Shown piece by piece: positions 40,135 to 48,873 of a stretch of DNA of 64,000 bases; position 1 is the first letter of the stretch; every line of letters starts with the position of its first letter. The stretch comes from Phaeodactylum tricornutum CCAP 1055/1 (lineage: Eukaryota; Bacillariophyta; Bacillariophyceae; Surirellales; Neidiaceae), in the NCBI RefSeq assembly GCF_000150955.2, contig NC_011678.1, positions 143,518 to 207,517 on the forward strand, in the 5' to 3' direction. The position numbers were made by a program, and so were the translations under genes. The notes beneath the pieces were generated by a model that had not been told where the DNA came from, ran no database searches, and saw only the letters and a list, made by a program, of their open reading frames with translations.

Positions 40135-40452
40135 CCACGAAAATCTTTGGAAAATCAAAAGCACCATTTGCAGACCTCTTCGAAAGGGCTGAATGTTGAT
40201 GGCTCTCCTTTAACACGCACCTCCGTGGCAATATCGTTGGAGAGCAAGAATGATGAAGGTGAAGCCTGGCGTAGCGGGGGGACGGGTCGTCGGGGATCGT
40301 ACAGCAGCGTTCGCAGCGAAGAAATTTCTTTGTCGAACAATTCTTATCTCGGCCGTCAGCGTCCCGATCTTGATCGACGTGTCAGTCGAGCTGACCTTGT
40401 CTCTTCGGGGCAATCTGTGAGACGCAGCAGCCAGTTTTTTCGAAACAGATAG
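40135..40452 (+). other. In-frame open extension after the Fuseless-like stop codon
   Basis: Directly after the TGA the same frame continues without a stop for 105 codons, ending TAG at 40450-40452. The composition is Ser/Arg-rich and polar (GTGRRGSYSSVRSEEISLSN and RRVSRADLVSSGQSVRRSSQ), like a regulatory cytosolic tail. It has no ATG near its beginning. Possibilities are stop-codon readthrough, a strain-specific stop, or a missed alternative splice. No SECIS element is evident. Confidence 0.45.
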
Positions 40453-40564
40453 AAGTAAGACAGGGCAATTGTGAGTAGAGGCGCTCAATCGCAAGAACTA
40501 ACATTCAATGATGTCCTTCTCTCCCTTTTTTGCGGATGTTCACTTGTACATTTCATTAGCGTTA

Positions 40565-41017
40565 GAGGAGATTCACTAATCCGGCCTCGATGAGGCCGCA
40601 AAATCACTAATCCGGCCAAAATAAATTTATTAAGTACCAAAGGAAGGACCACATTGCTTTCCTTACTAGCGATGATTATGAAAAAATATGGATCTTAAAT
40701 AATTCGAGTATTTAAAGATCACATTCTATGTTAATTTTTGAGATGCTAGATTTTTTAATTTTTAGGCCTGCGATGGACGATGTTCTGCAAAAGACGCTTC
40801 GGTCGAAGGAGGCAACTTGACGGTGAGAGACGATCCACTGAAAAATCTTTACGAACAGTGGCTTGAGAAGTAAGTTTCAAGTTTATTAATGTATGTGATC
40901 CAATTACTTAGGAAGAAACTCTGGCCCTACCTTAGCTACTTACAGTCAACGAAATCTAGGTTTTGGCCGGATTAGTGATTTTGCGTGCTCATTGAGGCCG
41001 GATCAGTGATTTTCCTC
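40565..41017. mobile_element. Small non-autonomous Mutator-like element (MITE), 453 bp
   Basis: Terminal inverted repeats of 57 bp (40565-40621 and 40961-41017) differ at about six positions. Both start GAGGA and contain two ATCACTRATCCGGCC-type words. The element is flanked by a perfect 9-bp direct repeat, TTAGCGTTA, at 40556-40564 and 41018-41026. A 9-bp target duplication with long TIRs is the mark of Mutator-like transposons. The interior, about 340 bp, has no transposase and only short frames. It inserted downstream of the Fuseless-like gene. Confidence 0.85.
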
Positions 41018-41062
41018 TTAGCGTTACTATTGCATGAACGAATCGATCAGTAGTTTTTTAAA

Positions 41063-41192
41063 GAGAAATTTCGGTATTTGGGATGAGCAGGGGTGAAATT
41101 TTCGCTATTTGGGAAAAATCACACTGTTTCTAAGTGTTTTTATTCTCGCGGGAAATACTTTATAAGTACATTTTTTAATTAAGAACAACCCC
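41063..41192 (+). repeat. Left terminal inverted repeat of the Pack-MULE-like element
   Basis: About 130 bp. It pairs with 43011-43132 read on the opposite strand, with only scattered differences and slight drift at the inner end. Confidence 0.85.
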
Positions 41193-41313
41193 ATATACTA
41201 TGCATAGCCATTTAGATTCAATTCACCAGTTCCTTCCATGAAATTTTTGACTCTCCACCCAGCAGCCAACTCTTTCTTGTTCACAACTGTGAAGTACAAC
41301 ACTGGCTGAGATA

Positions 41314-42480
41314 TTGGACAGCGGCGACAAAAAGGAGAAAAAACAGAAAGCAACGCTAGGCTTTGACAGTAAGGGGGATCAGCACGAATTCATCCTGTCA
41401 CAAAGGGGGTTTGTTGGGATCAGCTTTTACTCGCAAGCCGCCGAAGAGATATCGGACAACGAAGAACCCCACGAGCCGTTGTTCTCGGGCAAAGCTGCGA
41501 ATGAGCAAGCACTCGGTCCGGCACAGTGCATTCTAGAAAAAAAAGATGTTCTCGCTGGCCGGGCATGTTGCCAAGCCCGTCAGCCAGAAGAAGATATCGT
41601 AGCGTTTTACCAATCCTATTGCACGGAGACGCCGCCTTTGCCGGGCAAGGGGTAGTCTACGAGACCATGCAAATGGCCGAGGTGCCCGATTTTGATGTCG
41701 GTGGAACCATTCACGTCATCATCAACAATCAGATTGGCTTTACCACCAACCCCCTACATTCGCTCTCAATGCCCTACTCGTCGGAGTTGGGCAAGGCCTT
41801 CAATTGCCCCATCTTTCACTGCAACGGCGACGATCCCCTGGCAGTATCGACGGCACTCGAGACCGCCGTCGAATGGCGTCACGAATGGGGCATGGATGTC
41901 ATTATCGAGATGGTCTGCTACCGTTGTAATGGTCCCAACAAATTGGATCAGCCGGCCTTTACACAACCCAAACTCTATAAGGAAATCTCTCAACACCCAC
42001 CAACCCTGGATATTTTCGAAAAGTGATTGATTGAAGAAGGAACCTTATCCAAAGAAGATGTTAAGAGATCCGTGACTTTACGCTGGAAAGCTACGAGAAG
42101 GATTTGGAAGCGTCCGAGATGTATGTGGAAAAGGAGACGGATTGGTTGAGCTCCAGGTGGACCAGTTTCAAAGGGCCGTCGCAGATTAGTCGTATTCGTC
42201 CTACCGGCAATGAGATGGACTTTGCGCAAGATAGGAATCCGAGCCGGAACGGTTCCAGCCAATTTTAAATTGTACCATCAAATGGCCAAAATCTTTAAGG
42301 CGCGTCGGGAAATGGCGAAGGTATCAAATGGGGTACTGCCGAAGCCTTGGCGTTTAGTTTGCTCCTACTAGAAGGGAATCATGTGCGTATCACCGGTCAA
42401 TACGTTCAGTGCGGTACCTTTTGTCACCGGTACGCCGTCGTCAAAAATCAGAATACAAATCCTCAAGAGCGGTCAGGAGC
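41314..42480 (+). pseudogene. Captured fragment of 2-oxoglutarate dehydrogenase E1
   Basis: Three collinear pieces of the thiamine-diphosphate enzyme can be read. Piece one (about 41590-42026) has ILLHGDAAFAGQGVVYET, VIINNQIGFTTNP and CYRCNGPNKLDQPAFTQPK. Piece two (about 42067-42230, other frame) has TDWLSSRWTSFKGPSQISRI. Piece three (about 42315-42480, another frame) has [19 protein letters not shown] and [10 protein letters not shown]. They correspond to the middle of E1 and follow one another in the right order with no introns. At least two frame changes and a stop after FEK make the piece non-functional. Sequence at 41314-41590 is open but not clearly E1. The intact mitochondrial gene must lie elsewhere. 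Confidence 0.8.
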
Positions 42481-43010
42481 GCAACAAACGTCACGTTACT
42501 GGGGACAATAATGTCCAAGGTTTCCAACGCGTGCGTGACAAAGGAGTAGTTGACAATCAACAAGCTGTCTGTGGGGGGAGGCTCTCCAAACAAGGGCAGC
42601 GCCATTACAGCCTTCCGCTGTCCGAAAGCGCGTCGTGTGGGGCCCACTCTGGATGCAATCTACAACGGCAATAGGTACCCGCTCTGCACCAAACTCCGCA
42701 TTGAAGGGATGAAGTGCGACGTGACATCCAAATGCCGACGGTCCAGAGTGACGGACATATGACGCACTTGCAATCTACTTTGGCGGCAAGTAATTTTCTA
42801 TACTACGTTTGTCATCCAAGACAGCAAGGCCAACAATTTCTAGCTTCATAGTAGTTGTGTTTCTGACTTTTGTTGGTTGGAAGTTAGTAATCGTTTGCAT
42901 GGGTCAATGCCAGCCCCGAGCCCTCACCATTGGAGGCAACTAACTGTGAATGTGAAGGGATGACCACATGAAAACAATCCTTGTGATCTAACATAGGATA
43001 AGGGGTTTTT

Positions 43011-43132
43011 CTTAACTAAAAAGATTACTTAGAAAGTATTTCCAAGCGAGAATAAAAACACTTAGAAACAGTGTGATTTTTCCCAAATAGCGAAAATTTC
43101 ACCCCTGCTCATCCCAAATACCGAATTTTCTC
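43011..43132 (-). repeat. Right terminal inverted repeat of the Pack-MULE-like element
   Basis: Reverse complement partner of 41063-41192. It ends at the TTTTTTAAA target duplication. Confidence 0.85.
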
Positions 43133-43191
43133 TTTTTTAAATTTGAACTGTAGTCGTTGTACGCAAATCAATTCTTGTCAGTGAAAACAAT

Positions 43192-43200
43192 CGACTGTGA
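43192..43200 (+). promoter_or_regulatory. TGACTGTGA-like motif upstream of pirin
   Basis: CGACTGTGA, one mismatch, 120 bp upstream of ATG 43320, between the Pack-MULE-like element and the gene. Confidence 0.3.
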
Positions 43201-43319
43201 CATTAATATGGAATATTTGAAATTTCAAGTTTACACATCCGTCCGGAATTGATTCTCAAAAACTGTTTTTGTGTCTTGTGCGAAATTTGATCCACAGTGT
43301 TCATGAATCTTTTTTTGCA

Positions 43320-44366
43320 ATGTACGATTTCATCAAACAATTGCTTCTGGGGAACCCACAATCCCAACAGCGAATAGAATTGCAACACTCGTCCTTCCGC
43401 AACAACAGCCAAACCATACTCTCTCCAAAGATATTCTCTTTACCTCGCCGCCTGTCTTATTTGACGGTCGTACTTGTCACACAGACGCAAAGTCTCGCTT
43501 TTTCAGCATCAACGTCAAGCCAGGGTTTCAAAATGGCCCCAACAATCAAAGTCATCCCCAACCAAAAGCTTTACGTCTCCGAGCCCGACCCCAGTTGGTT
43601 CGGCAATGGACCCAATTCCTCCTCTGATCCAGCATGGACGAACGAAAACTGGCTAAAATCTCGATTTCACTTTTCTTTCGCCGAGTACAGCAATCGGGCC
43701 AATCAAGATTTCGGTGTCTTACGCGTCATGAACGACGACCTGGTGCAACCTCGACGTGGGTTCGGTACGCATCCCCATGGGGACATGGAAATAGTCACGT
43801 ATATTGTAGATGGTGAGTTGTCGCACCAAGACTCCATGGGCACCAAGGAAAGTCTCGGCCGCGGTAGTATTCAATTCATGACTGCCGGTACAGGGGTTCG
43901 ACACTCGGAATTCAACGACGGTGATGAGCCACTCCGGTTCATTCAAACATGGATCAAACCTGCAGCCCGGGGACTAAAGCCCAACTACGGTTCTTACAAG
44001 GGAAATCCTGAAGCCCGAAAGAACCAAATGCATCATTTGGTTTCCAATGTCAAAGACTCCTCGGTGTCAACTCCAGTCGAGATTAATCAGGATGTCGATG
44101 CTTTTGCCTCTGAAATTGAATTGGGTAAGAAAGTCATCCATGAGCTTCCCAAGGGACGCCAGGCCTATCTGTTGTGCATCGAGGGCAGCGTGAAAGTAAA
44201 CGGCCACGAGCTGCACAAGTACGATGCCTGCGAGATCACCGGTACTGGTGGCGCTTTGGAAATCGAGGCCACGGGAACCGAAGCCACTGAGCATGGCGAC
44301 TTGGCGCATCTTCTTATGTTCAGCATGAATGAGCATCCGGGATCTGGACGTTCGGATATTAGTTGA
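43320..44366 (+). CDS. Pirin-family cupin protein
   Basis: Single exon of 348 residues from ATG 43320. A later ATG at 43533 (MAPTIKV) would give the conserved domain alone. The pirin N-domain carries GFGTHPHGDMEIVTYIVDGE (metal-binding HPH and Glu) and LGRGSIQFMTAGTGVRHSEF, followed by RFIQTWIKP. The C-domain ends in SVKVNGHELHKYDACEI. Pirins bind Fe or Ni in a cupin pocket, and members act as transcription cofactors or quercetin 2,3-dioxygenases. The N-terminal 70 residues are basic with a hydrophobic run (YLTVVLVTQTQSLAFSAS), perhaps an organelle presequence with an AF-like site. The start lies 188 bp from the end of the Pack-MULE-like element. Confidence 0.85.
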   Translation: MYDFIKQLLLGNPQSQQRIELQHSSFRNNSQTILSPKIFSLPRRLSYLTVVLVTQTQSLAFSASTSSQGFKMAPTIKVIPNQKLYVSEPDPSWFGNGPNSSSDPAWTNENWLKSRFHFSFAEYSNRANQDFGVLRVMNDDLVQPRRGFGTHPHGDMEIVTYIVDGELSHQDSMGTKESLGRGSIQFMTAGTGVRHSEFNDGDEPLRFIQTWIKPAARGLKPNYGSYKGNPEARKNQMHHLVSNVKDSSVSTPVEINQDVDAFASEIELGKKVIHELPKGRQAYLLCIEGSVKVNGHELHKYDACEITGTGGALEIEATGTEATEHGDLAHLLMFSMNEHPGSGRSDIS

Positions 44367-44596
44367 GTTTTCTGTCCTTAGTTTATCCTCCATTTTGGTG
44401 AAGTGCAAAATGTTTCACCTGCCTGTATACTTTTTATTCATTTTAAAATTAATGATCACATAATTTAACTTTTACTACGGTTTCTATCGGAAGCCTTTGC
44501 TTTCGTGCTCTACATTATAGTCCCCTGCTATCGTCTTGCCAGTTCAATCTGGAATGATTATTGCAAAAATCGTCTAGCCTGCGGGGGTGGAGCGGA

Positions 44597-44998
44597 TCAA
44601 AAGAAGCGTGGGACTGGACATAGTCGATAAGTTGAGGTCGTGCATACATAGACATAGTTCTGTGTGTCGTGTGGCGCATATACGGTCGATGGGGAACGAC
44701 CTACACCTCGCCAGTCACCTCGATTGGGTTTCTTGACATATTCTGGCGTTTGCGCTGTTTCCATTTTGATCCGGGTTAGGATGTGCCGTTGTGCCGAAAT
44801 CCTTGTCGTAGGTCCTGTGCCTGGCTGGTACGCTCCGTCGGGAGTAAAAAACGGGACGAAATCTGGCTGACCGACACGGTTGGGAAATGCCAGTGCGAAA
44901 GAAGCAGCCAACACAGTTTACAGGTAGGGCAATTCCGTGCGTAACCAAACGCAATTCACCGGCTTATAGACGAGAAGTTCGTAGTGTGTGGTAACCAT
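44597..44998 (-). CDS. Possible small gene, product unknown
   Basis: On minus, an ATG at 44998 begins VTTHYELLVYKPVNCVWLR. After an in-frame TAA the same frame continues as PDFVPFFTPDGAYQPGTGPT and VKKPNRGDWRGVGRSPSTVY, with a plausible coding composition, to the stop at 44597. A GTGAAT..GTCAG intron of about 93 bp could remove the TAA. No family is recognised. Its ATG overlaps the aspartic protease ATG on the other strand (CATG at 44996-44999), which argues for caution. Confidence 0.3.
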
Positions 44999-47039
44999 GA
45001 CATACTCGCGAAGAATTGTACTATGCGTTTGGTTGGCCTGGTTGTTGGTGGTCACGGAAGCCGCGACGATCCCGTCTTCGCACGACTCGAGAACAAGCAA
45101 GCTCTCCACGGCGAAGAAAGGCGACGATAGCTTTGTCTCGATTCCACTCATTCCGCACCATGTGCAAAGGCGTCGTCGTATGTTGGAGACTGGTGTCGAA
45201 GATGAGGCCCTCCCCCGTCCCACTCGCTCGCGTCGGGACTTGGCATCTACGAACACGGACCGGGAAATTCAGCAAGTCGGCGCCTTGTACCAGGGATACG
45301 GAACGCACTACACGGACTTGTGGTGCGGCACACCGCCGCAACGACAGACCGTTATTGTCGATACAGGCTCCGGTGTTACGGCCTTTCCCTGTAGTGGATG
45401 CGGTGATTGTGGTGTACCGAAATATCACGCGAATCCCTTGTTTGTGGAAGGGGATTCGAGTTCCTTTCACGAGCTCAGTTGTACTGAGTGTTTGAAAGGA
45501 ACCTGTCGCTCGGGGGCGAAGCAATGTCACGTGGGAATGTCGTATCAGGAAGGAAGTAGCTGGAGCGCGTATGAAGCACAGGATCGCTGTTATGTTGGTG
45601 GCTTTCACAATACCGCGGCAGTGGATAGCGGGTCCAATAGTCCGTTGGACCTCAACCGTGCCGAGGCCTTTGCCTTTGATCTCAAATTTGGCTGTCAGAC
45701 CCGTCTGACAGGCCTGTTTAAGACACAGCTTGCCGACGGAATCATGGGCATGGATATTGCGAGTAAGTTTCTGCCCAGCACGATTTTGTTTTTGGCTGAT
45801 TTTTATTCGTCAGGTGGGCTAATCATCTTTTCCTCCGGAACTTTTGCAGAGGCTGCCTACTGGCAGCAGATGTACGATGCGGGAAAGACTGCCAGCAAGA
45901 ACTTTGCGCTATGCTATGGTCGTCAAGACATTGTTGAACGGGAAGGAACTGAAGCCGGGGCCATGACCTTGGGTGGTTTAGACACCCGTCTACACAAGTC
46001 CGACATGGTCTACGCCTCCACCGGTGGCACAAGCCAAAGTTCAGGGTTCTACAGCGTTCACGTCCGCAAAATTCATCTTCGTGCCGGAAACGGTGGAGAC
46101 TCGGCCGTCAGCAATTCTGAAGGACTCGAGGTTCGTGCTCTCGATCTCAGTGAAAGCGACCTCAACAATGGACGAGTCATTGTAGATTCGGGCACCACGG
46201 ATTCCTACTTTTCGCGTAGAGTGGCGTCCGAGTTCAACCGGGTCTACGAGGAGATAACGGGGCAATCTTTCACGCATGCGGCTCTTAGTCTCACGGAGGA
46301 ACAAATCAATGCCATGCCTACAATCCTTTTCCAGTTGGAAGGAGACGAAGAAGCAAACAAGGCGCTCGTAGAAGAACATCCCGACCGCCAAATTGTTGGT
46401 CTGGCAAACATTGTGGATCCTGAGCATCCTTTCGATATTTTGGTCGCCATGCCACCTATGCACTACATGGAATACGACTCTTCCAAAAAATTGTGGCAAG
46501 CTCGCTTTTACGTTGATGACAGTAGTGGTGGTGTTTTAGGTGCCAACACAATGATGGGACATAATGTCTTCTTCGACATCGATAATGGTCGCGTTGGCTG
46601 GGCCGAAGCATCGTGTGATTTTACAGCCCTTGAAGCCGAATACGGAACTGACGACTTCGCCAGCGATTTTACCGATCATACTAGGCAGGAACGACCGGAA
46701 CCGGATGATCACGTTTCAGCGCAAGAGGCTAAGTTCGAACCCGACGACACCCTCCCGAACAGCAACTCGGGCTTTGATATGGGTCTGCCGAATCAGTTTT
46801 GCTCTACTATGCAGTGCCAGTTGGGTATCGTGATTGGGGTGCTGGCCGCCGTTGTCTTCGTTGTCGTGCGTGTGGTGCGACGCAACACAGGAATTGCCTA
46901 TGAAGCGGCTGAATTAGAGCTTCAAATGACTGCCTTACCAGAGGATGACGACGACATGGCCGGCTACCGAGATCACGTGGCACCGGCAAACACGGGATAC
47001 GAGAAAACCGATGAGGAAATGCCCCGTGAGCTCTCATGA
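44997..47039 (+). CDS. Pepsin-family aspartic protease, membrane-anchored
   Basis: Exons 44997-45762 and 45850-47039, giving 651 residues. The 87-bp intron (GTAAGT..TGCAG) is a multiple of three without stops, so readthrough would add 29 hydrophobic residues between GIMGMDIA and AAYWQQMYD. Signal peptide RRIVLCVWLAWLLVVTEA. The two active-site motifs are VIVDTGSGVTAFPC and VIVDSGTTDSYF, which is the full A1 dyad. A Cys-rich insert (CSGCGDCG... and CTECLKGTC) follows the first. RRRRM before the mature part is a possible proprotein cleavage site. Near the C-terminus QLGIVIGVLAAVVFVVV is a membrane anchor with a short acidic cytosolic tail. It is expected in the secretory pathway or vacuole. Confidence 0.9.
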   Translation: MTYSRRIVLCVWLAWLLVVTEAATIPSSHDSRTSKLSTAKKGDDSFVSIPLIPHHVQRRRRMLETGVEDEALPRPTRSRRDLASTNTDREIQQVGALYQGYGTHYTDLWCGTPPQRQTVIVDTGSGVTAFPCSGCGDCGVPKYHANPLFVEGDSSSFHELSCTECLKGTCRSGAKQCHVGMSYQEGSSWSAYEAQDRCYVGGFHNTAAVDSGSNSPLDLNRAEAFAFDLKFGCQTRLTGLFKTQLADGIMGMDIASKFLPSTILFLADFYSSGGLIIFSSGTFAEAAYWQQMYDAGKTASKNFALCYGRQDIVEREGTEAGAMTLGGLDTRLHKSDMVYASTGGTSQSSGFYSVHVRKIHLRAGNGGDSAVSNSEGLEVRALDLSESDLNNGRVIVDSGTTDSYFSRRVASEFNRVYEEITGQSFTHAALSLTEEQINAMPTILFQLEGDEEANKALVEEHPDRQIVGLANIVDPEHPFDILVAMPPMHYMEYDSSKKLWQARFYVDDSSGGVLGANTMMGHNVFFDIDNGRVGWAEASCDFTALEAEYGTDDFASDFTDHTRQERPEPDDHVSAQEAKFEPDDTLPNSNSGFDMGLPNQFCSTMQCQLGIVIGVLAAVVFVVVRVVRRNTGIAYEAAELELQMTALPEDDDDMAGYRDHVAPANTGYEKTDEEMPRELS

Positions 47040-47155
47040 AGCATGCCGCATCAACATGTGAATTTAATTTACAGTTAGGGAGATATTTTTCCCCTTCAAA
47101 TTATGGTTGGAGTTCTAGTTACATTAGTCCGATGTGACGTGGAGACATAGATAGT

Positions 47156-47164
47156 TCACAGTCA
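47156..47164 (-). promoter_or_regulatory. TGACTGTGA motif
   Basis: Exact copy (TCACAGTCA on plus), 114 bp upstream of ATG 47278 and 66 bp from a second copy. Confidence 0.4.
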
Positions 47165-47221
47165 ACAAAATTGCCGTGAAGGAAACTGAATGTGAGATAG
47201 TTGTACGACTACGCTGAAAAT

Positions 47222-47230
47222 TCACAGTCA
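47222..47230 (-). promoter_or_regulatory. TGACTGTGA motif
   Basis: Exact copy (TCACAGTCA on plus), 48 bp upstream of ATG 47278. It pairs with the copy at 47156-47164 in the 238-bp gap between two genes. Confidence 0.4.
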
Positions 47231-47277
47231 CCCCTTCCAACACGACGCCAACAGATATTTACCATGATGGTGTAAAC

Positions 47278-48873
47278 ATGCTGGTTGGAGTAACAACACC
47301 AAAATCTGAGTGGGAGTCCGGTCTTACTAAGAAAAGAATCGCTCTGGCGGAAAACGAAGTACTTGGAAGAGGGGATGAATGTTTTTCGACCCAGCCACGA
47401 GAAGGAAAACGTTCTCATCGCAATTCCAAGACACGATGGCACAGACATGCTCAAGTTACTCTCGTCGCCTGTATGATTGCCCTATCTTTGTGGAACATGA
47501 ACCTTCTTGGTATTGACGATGAAAAAGGCAAACAAGTCAGCTTCACGACAAAACAGCAACGTACATACCCGGCGGGCGTCGCTTCATTGAAGGTATCTAG
47601 GCTAAGTGAAAAAATACCGCCGACATATCCTGGTGTACAACATGATCTATTAAGAAAGCCTGATACGCTTGCCCTCCTCTACCCACCGGGTTTCCTCGGA
47701 GGCTATCGTAATCAAGTTATCCGCTTGATCAGTCTCTGCGTTCATGCAAGAAAAACCAACTTGACGCAGCTTCTCCTGCCAAGTCTGTTGTGGGCGACTC
47801 AGCTAAATGGCATCGGCGTACAAGTACAATGGTTTACAATTCCTATGGAATGGGTTTTTGATGTTGAACATTGGAATTTATTCTCGGACAATTTACCAAG
47901 GCTAGTGGAGAATGTGGCCAACAGTGACTGCTGGGTGCGGGGCACAAATGAATCTCGCAATCAGCCTTTGAACCCGCTCCAGAGAGGCTCTCTTCAACAA
48001 GGATTCCTTGGCCCAATTTCCAATATTACCACGGGTTTCTTAGACGGGACGATAAATTTGAACCCCCGAAGGGTTGACTACTATCCAGAGGTTGAGTTTT
48101 GCCAACACCCTGTCGTGTACGGGGGTGGTCGCACGTACGGTAGGCTTTGGAATGACTATATATCCTATCGAAAGAACAAAGACTTTAACGGAAGCATTCC
48201 ATTTCAACAAGACGAATGGGTTCTGAGAGCCCTTCAGCCTGCACATCAATGGAGGAAAACGGCACAAGAATGCATATCCCTCCACACCGCGAATGAAAAA
48301 TATATTGCGCTACATGCCCGAGTGGAACTTGAGATTTTTGCACACGCGTGCGGACGAGAAATGGAATGGAACTTGACCAAAATATTTCAACAAGTCGAGA
48401 TATTGTCCGAAAATGATGCATATAGAAATGTTTCGGGACTTTTTGTTGCAGTTTCTCGGGCTGGGATGCGGGAGGAAGGCAACTACGAGAAATTCAAAAA
48501 CATTGCAGACGGTAACATCGAGGTTTTGAACAGGTTCGTTGGCTTTGGCTCCGAGCAACCTGCGCTACTGGGTCGAAATCATCTGTCAGTTTTTGAATGC
48601 GGCGAGCAGATGCTGACCGGCTTTTATGCCCAGCATCCTGGAATTCCAGACCACGGTGCTCTTCTGCAATCAGTGATCAACTTCTACATTGCCGTAAATG
48701 CCGACGCCTTCGTGGGAGTAAGTGGTTCAAGCTATTCAACCGATGTTTTCACTACGAGGTACCACATGGGCAAAGGACGGCAAAATTTTCGATACACAAA
48801 AGGCTATAAAGTGGTCCCAGTCGAAAACAACGGTCTACCGTCCCCGCATTTCAATTGCAGACAGAAGAAGTAA
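47278..48873 (+). CDS. O-fucosyltransferase-like type II Golgi glycosyltransferase
   Basis: Single exon of 531 residues from ATG 47278. A polar basic N-terminus is followed by a single anchor (VTLVACMIALSLWNMNLL, about 61-78), the type II Golgi layout. The catalytic part opens with PPGFLGGYRNQVIRLISLCV, matching the GGxxNQ motif that begins GDP-fucose protein O-fucosyltransferase-type (GT65/GT68-like) domains. It continues with LHARVELE (HxR-like) and AFVGVSGSSYSTDVFTTRYH, the late Ser/Asp motif. Several Cys are present. It probably transfers fucose or a related sugar to glycoproteins or wall glycans. The donor is inferred only from the fold. A pair of recurring motifs lies in its promoter. 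Confidence 0.75.
   Translation: MLVGVTTPKSEWESGLTKKRIALAENEVLGRGDECFSTQPREGKRSHRNSKTRWHRHAQVTLVACMIALSLWNMNLLGIDDEKGKQVSFTTKQQRTYPAGVASLKVSRLSEKIPPTYPGVQHDLLRKPDTLALLYPPGFLGGYRNQVIRLISLCVHARKTNLTQLLLPSLLWATQLNGIGVQVQWFTIPMEWVFDVEHWNLFSDNLPRLVENVANSDCWVRGTNESRNQPLNPLQRGSLQQGFLGPISNITTGFLDGTINLNPRRVDYYPEVEFCQHPVVYGGGRTYGRLWNDYISYRKNKDFNGSIPFQQDEWVLRALQPAHQWRKTAQECISLHTANEKYIALHARVELEIFAHACGREMEWNLTKIFQQVEILSENDAYRNVSGLFVAVSRAGMREEGNYEKFKNIADGNIEVLNRFVGFGSEQPALLGRNHLSVFECGEQMLTGFYAQHPGIPDHGALLQSVINFYIAVNADAFVGVSGSSYSTDVFTTRYHMGKGRQNFRYTKGYKVVPVENNGLPSPHFNCRQKK

Larger units (their letters stand above)
41063..43132. mobile_element. Pack-MULE-like element, 2070 bp, carrying a 2-OGDH fragment
   Basis: Long terminal inverted repeats at 41063-41192 and 43011-43132, nearly identical over more than 110 bp. 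Both start GAGAAA and share GGTATTTGGGATGAGCAGGG. They are bounded by a perfect 9-bp direct repeat, TTTTTTAAA, at 41054-41062 and 43133-43141. No transposase is present. The interior carries about 1.2 kb of decayed, intronless 2-oxoglutarate dehydrogenase E1 sequence on the plus strand. Long TIRs, a 9-bp duplication and a captured host gene piece fit a Pack-MULE. The TIR sequence differs from that of the neighbouring 453-bp element, although both begin with GAG. Confidence 0.85.
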
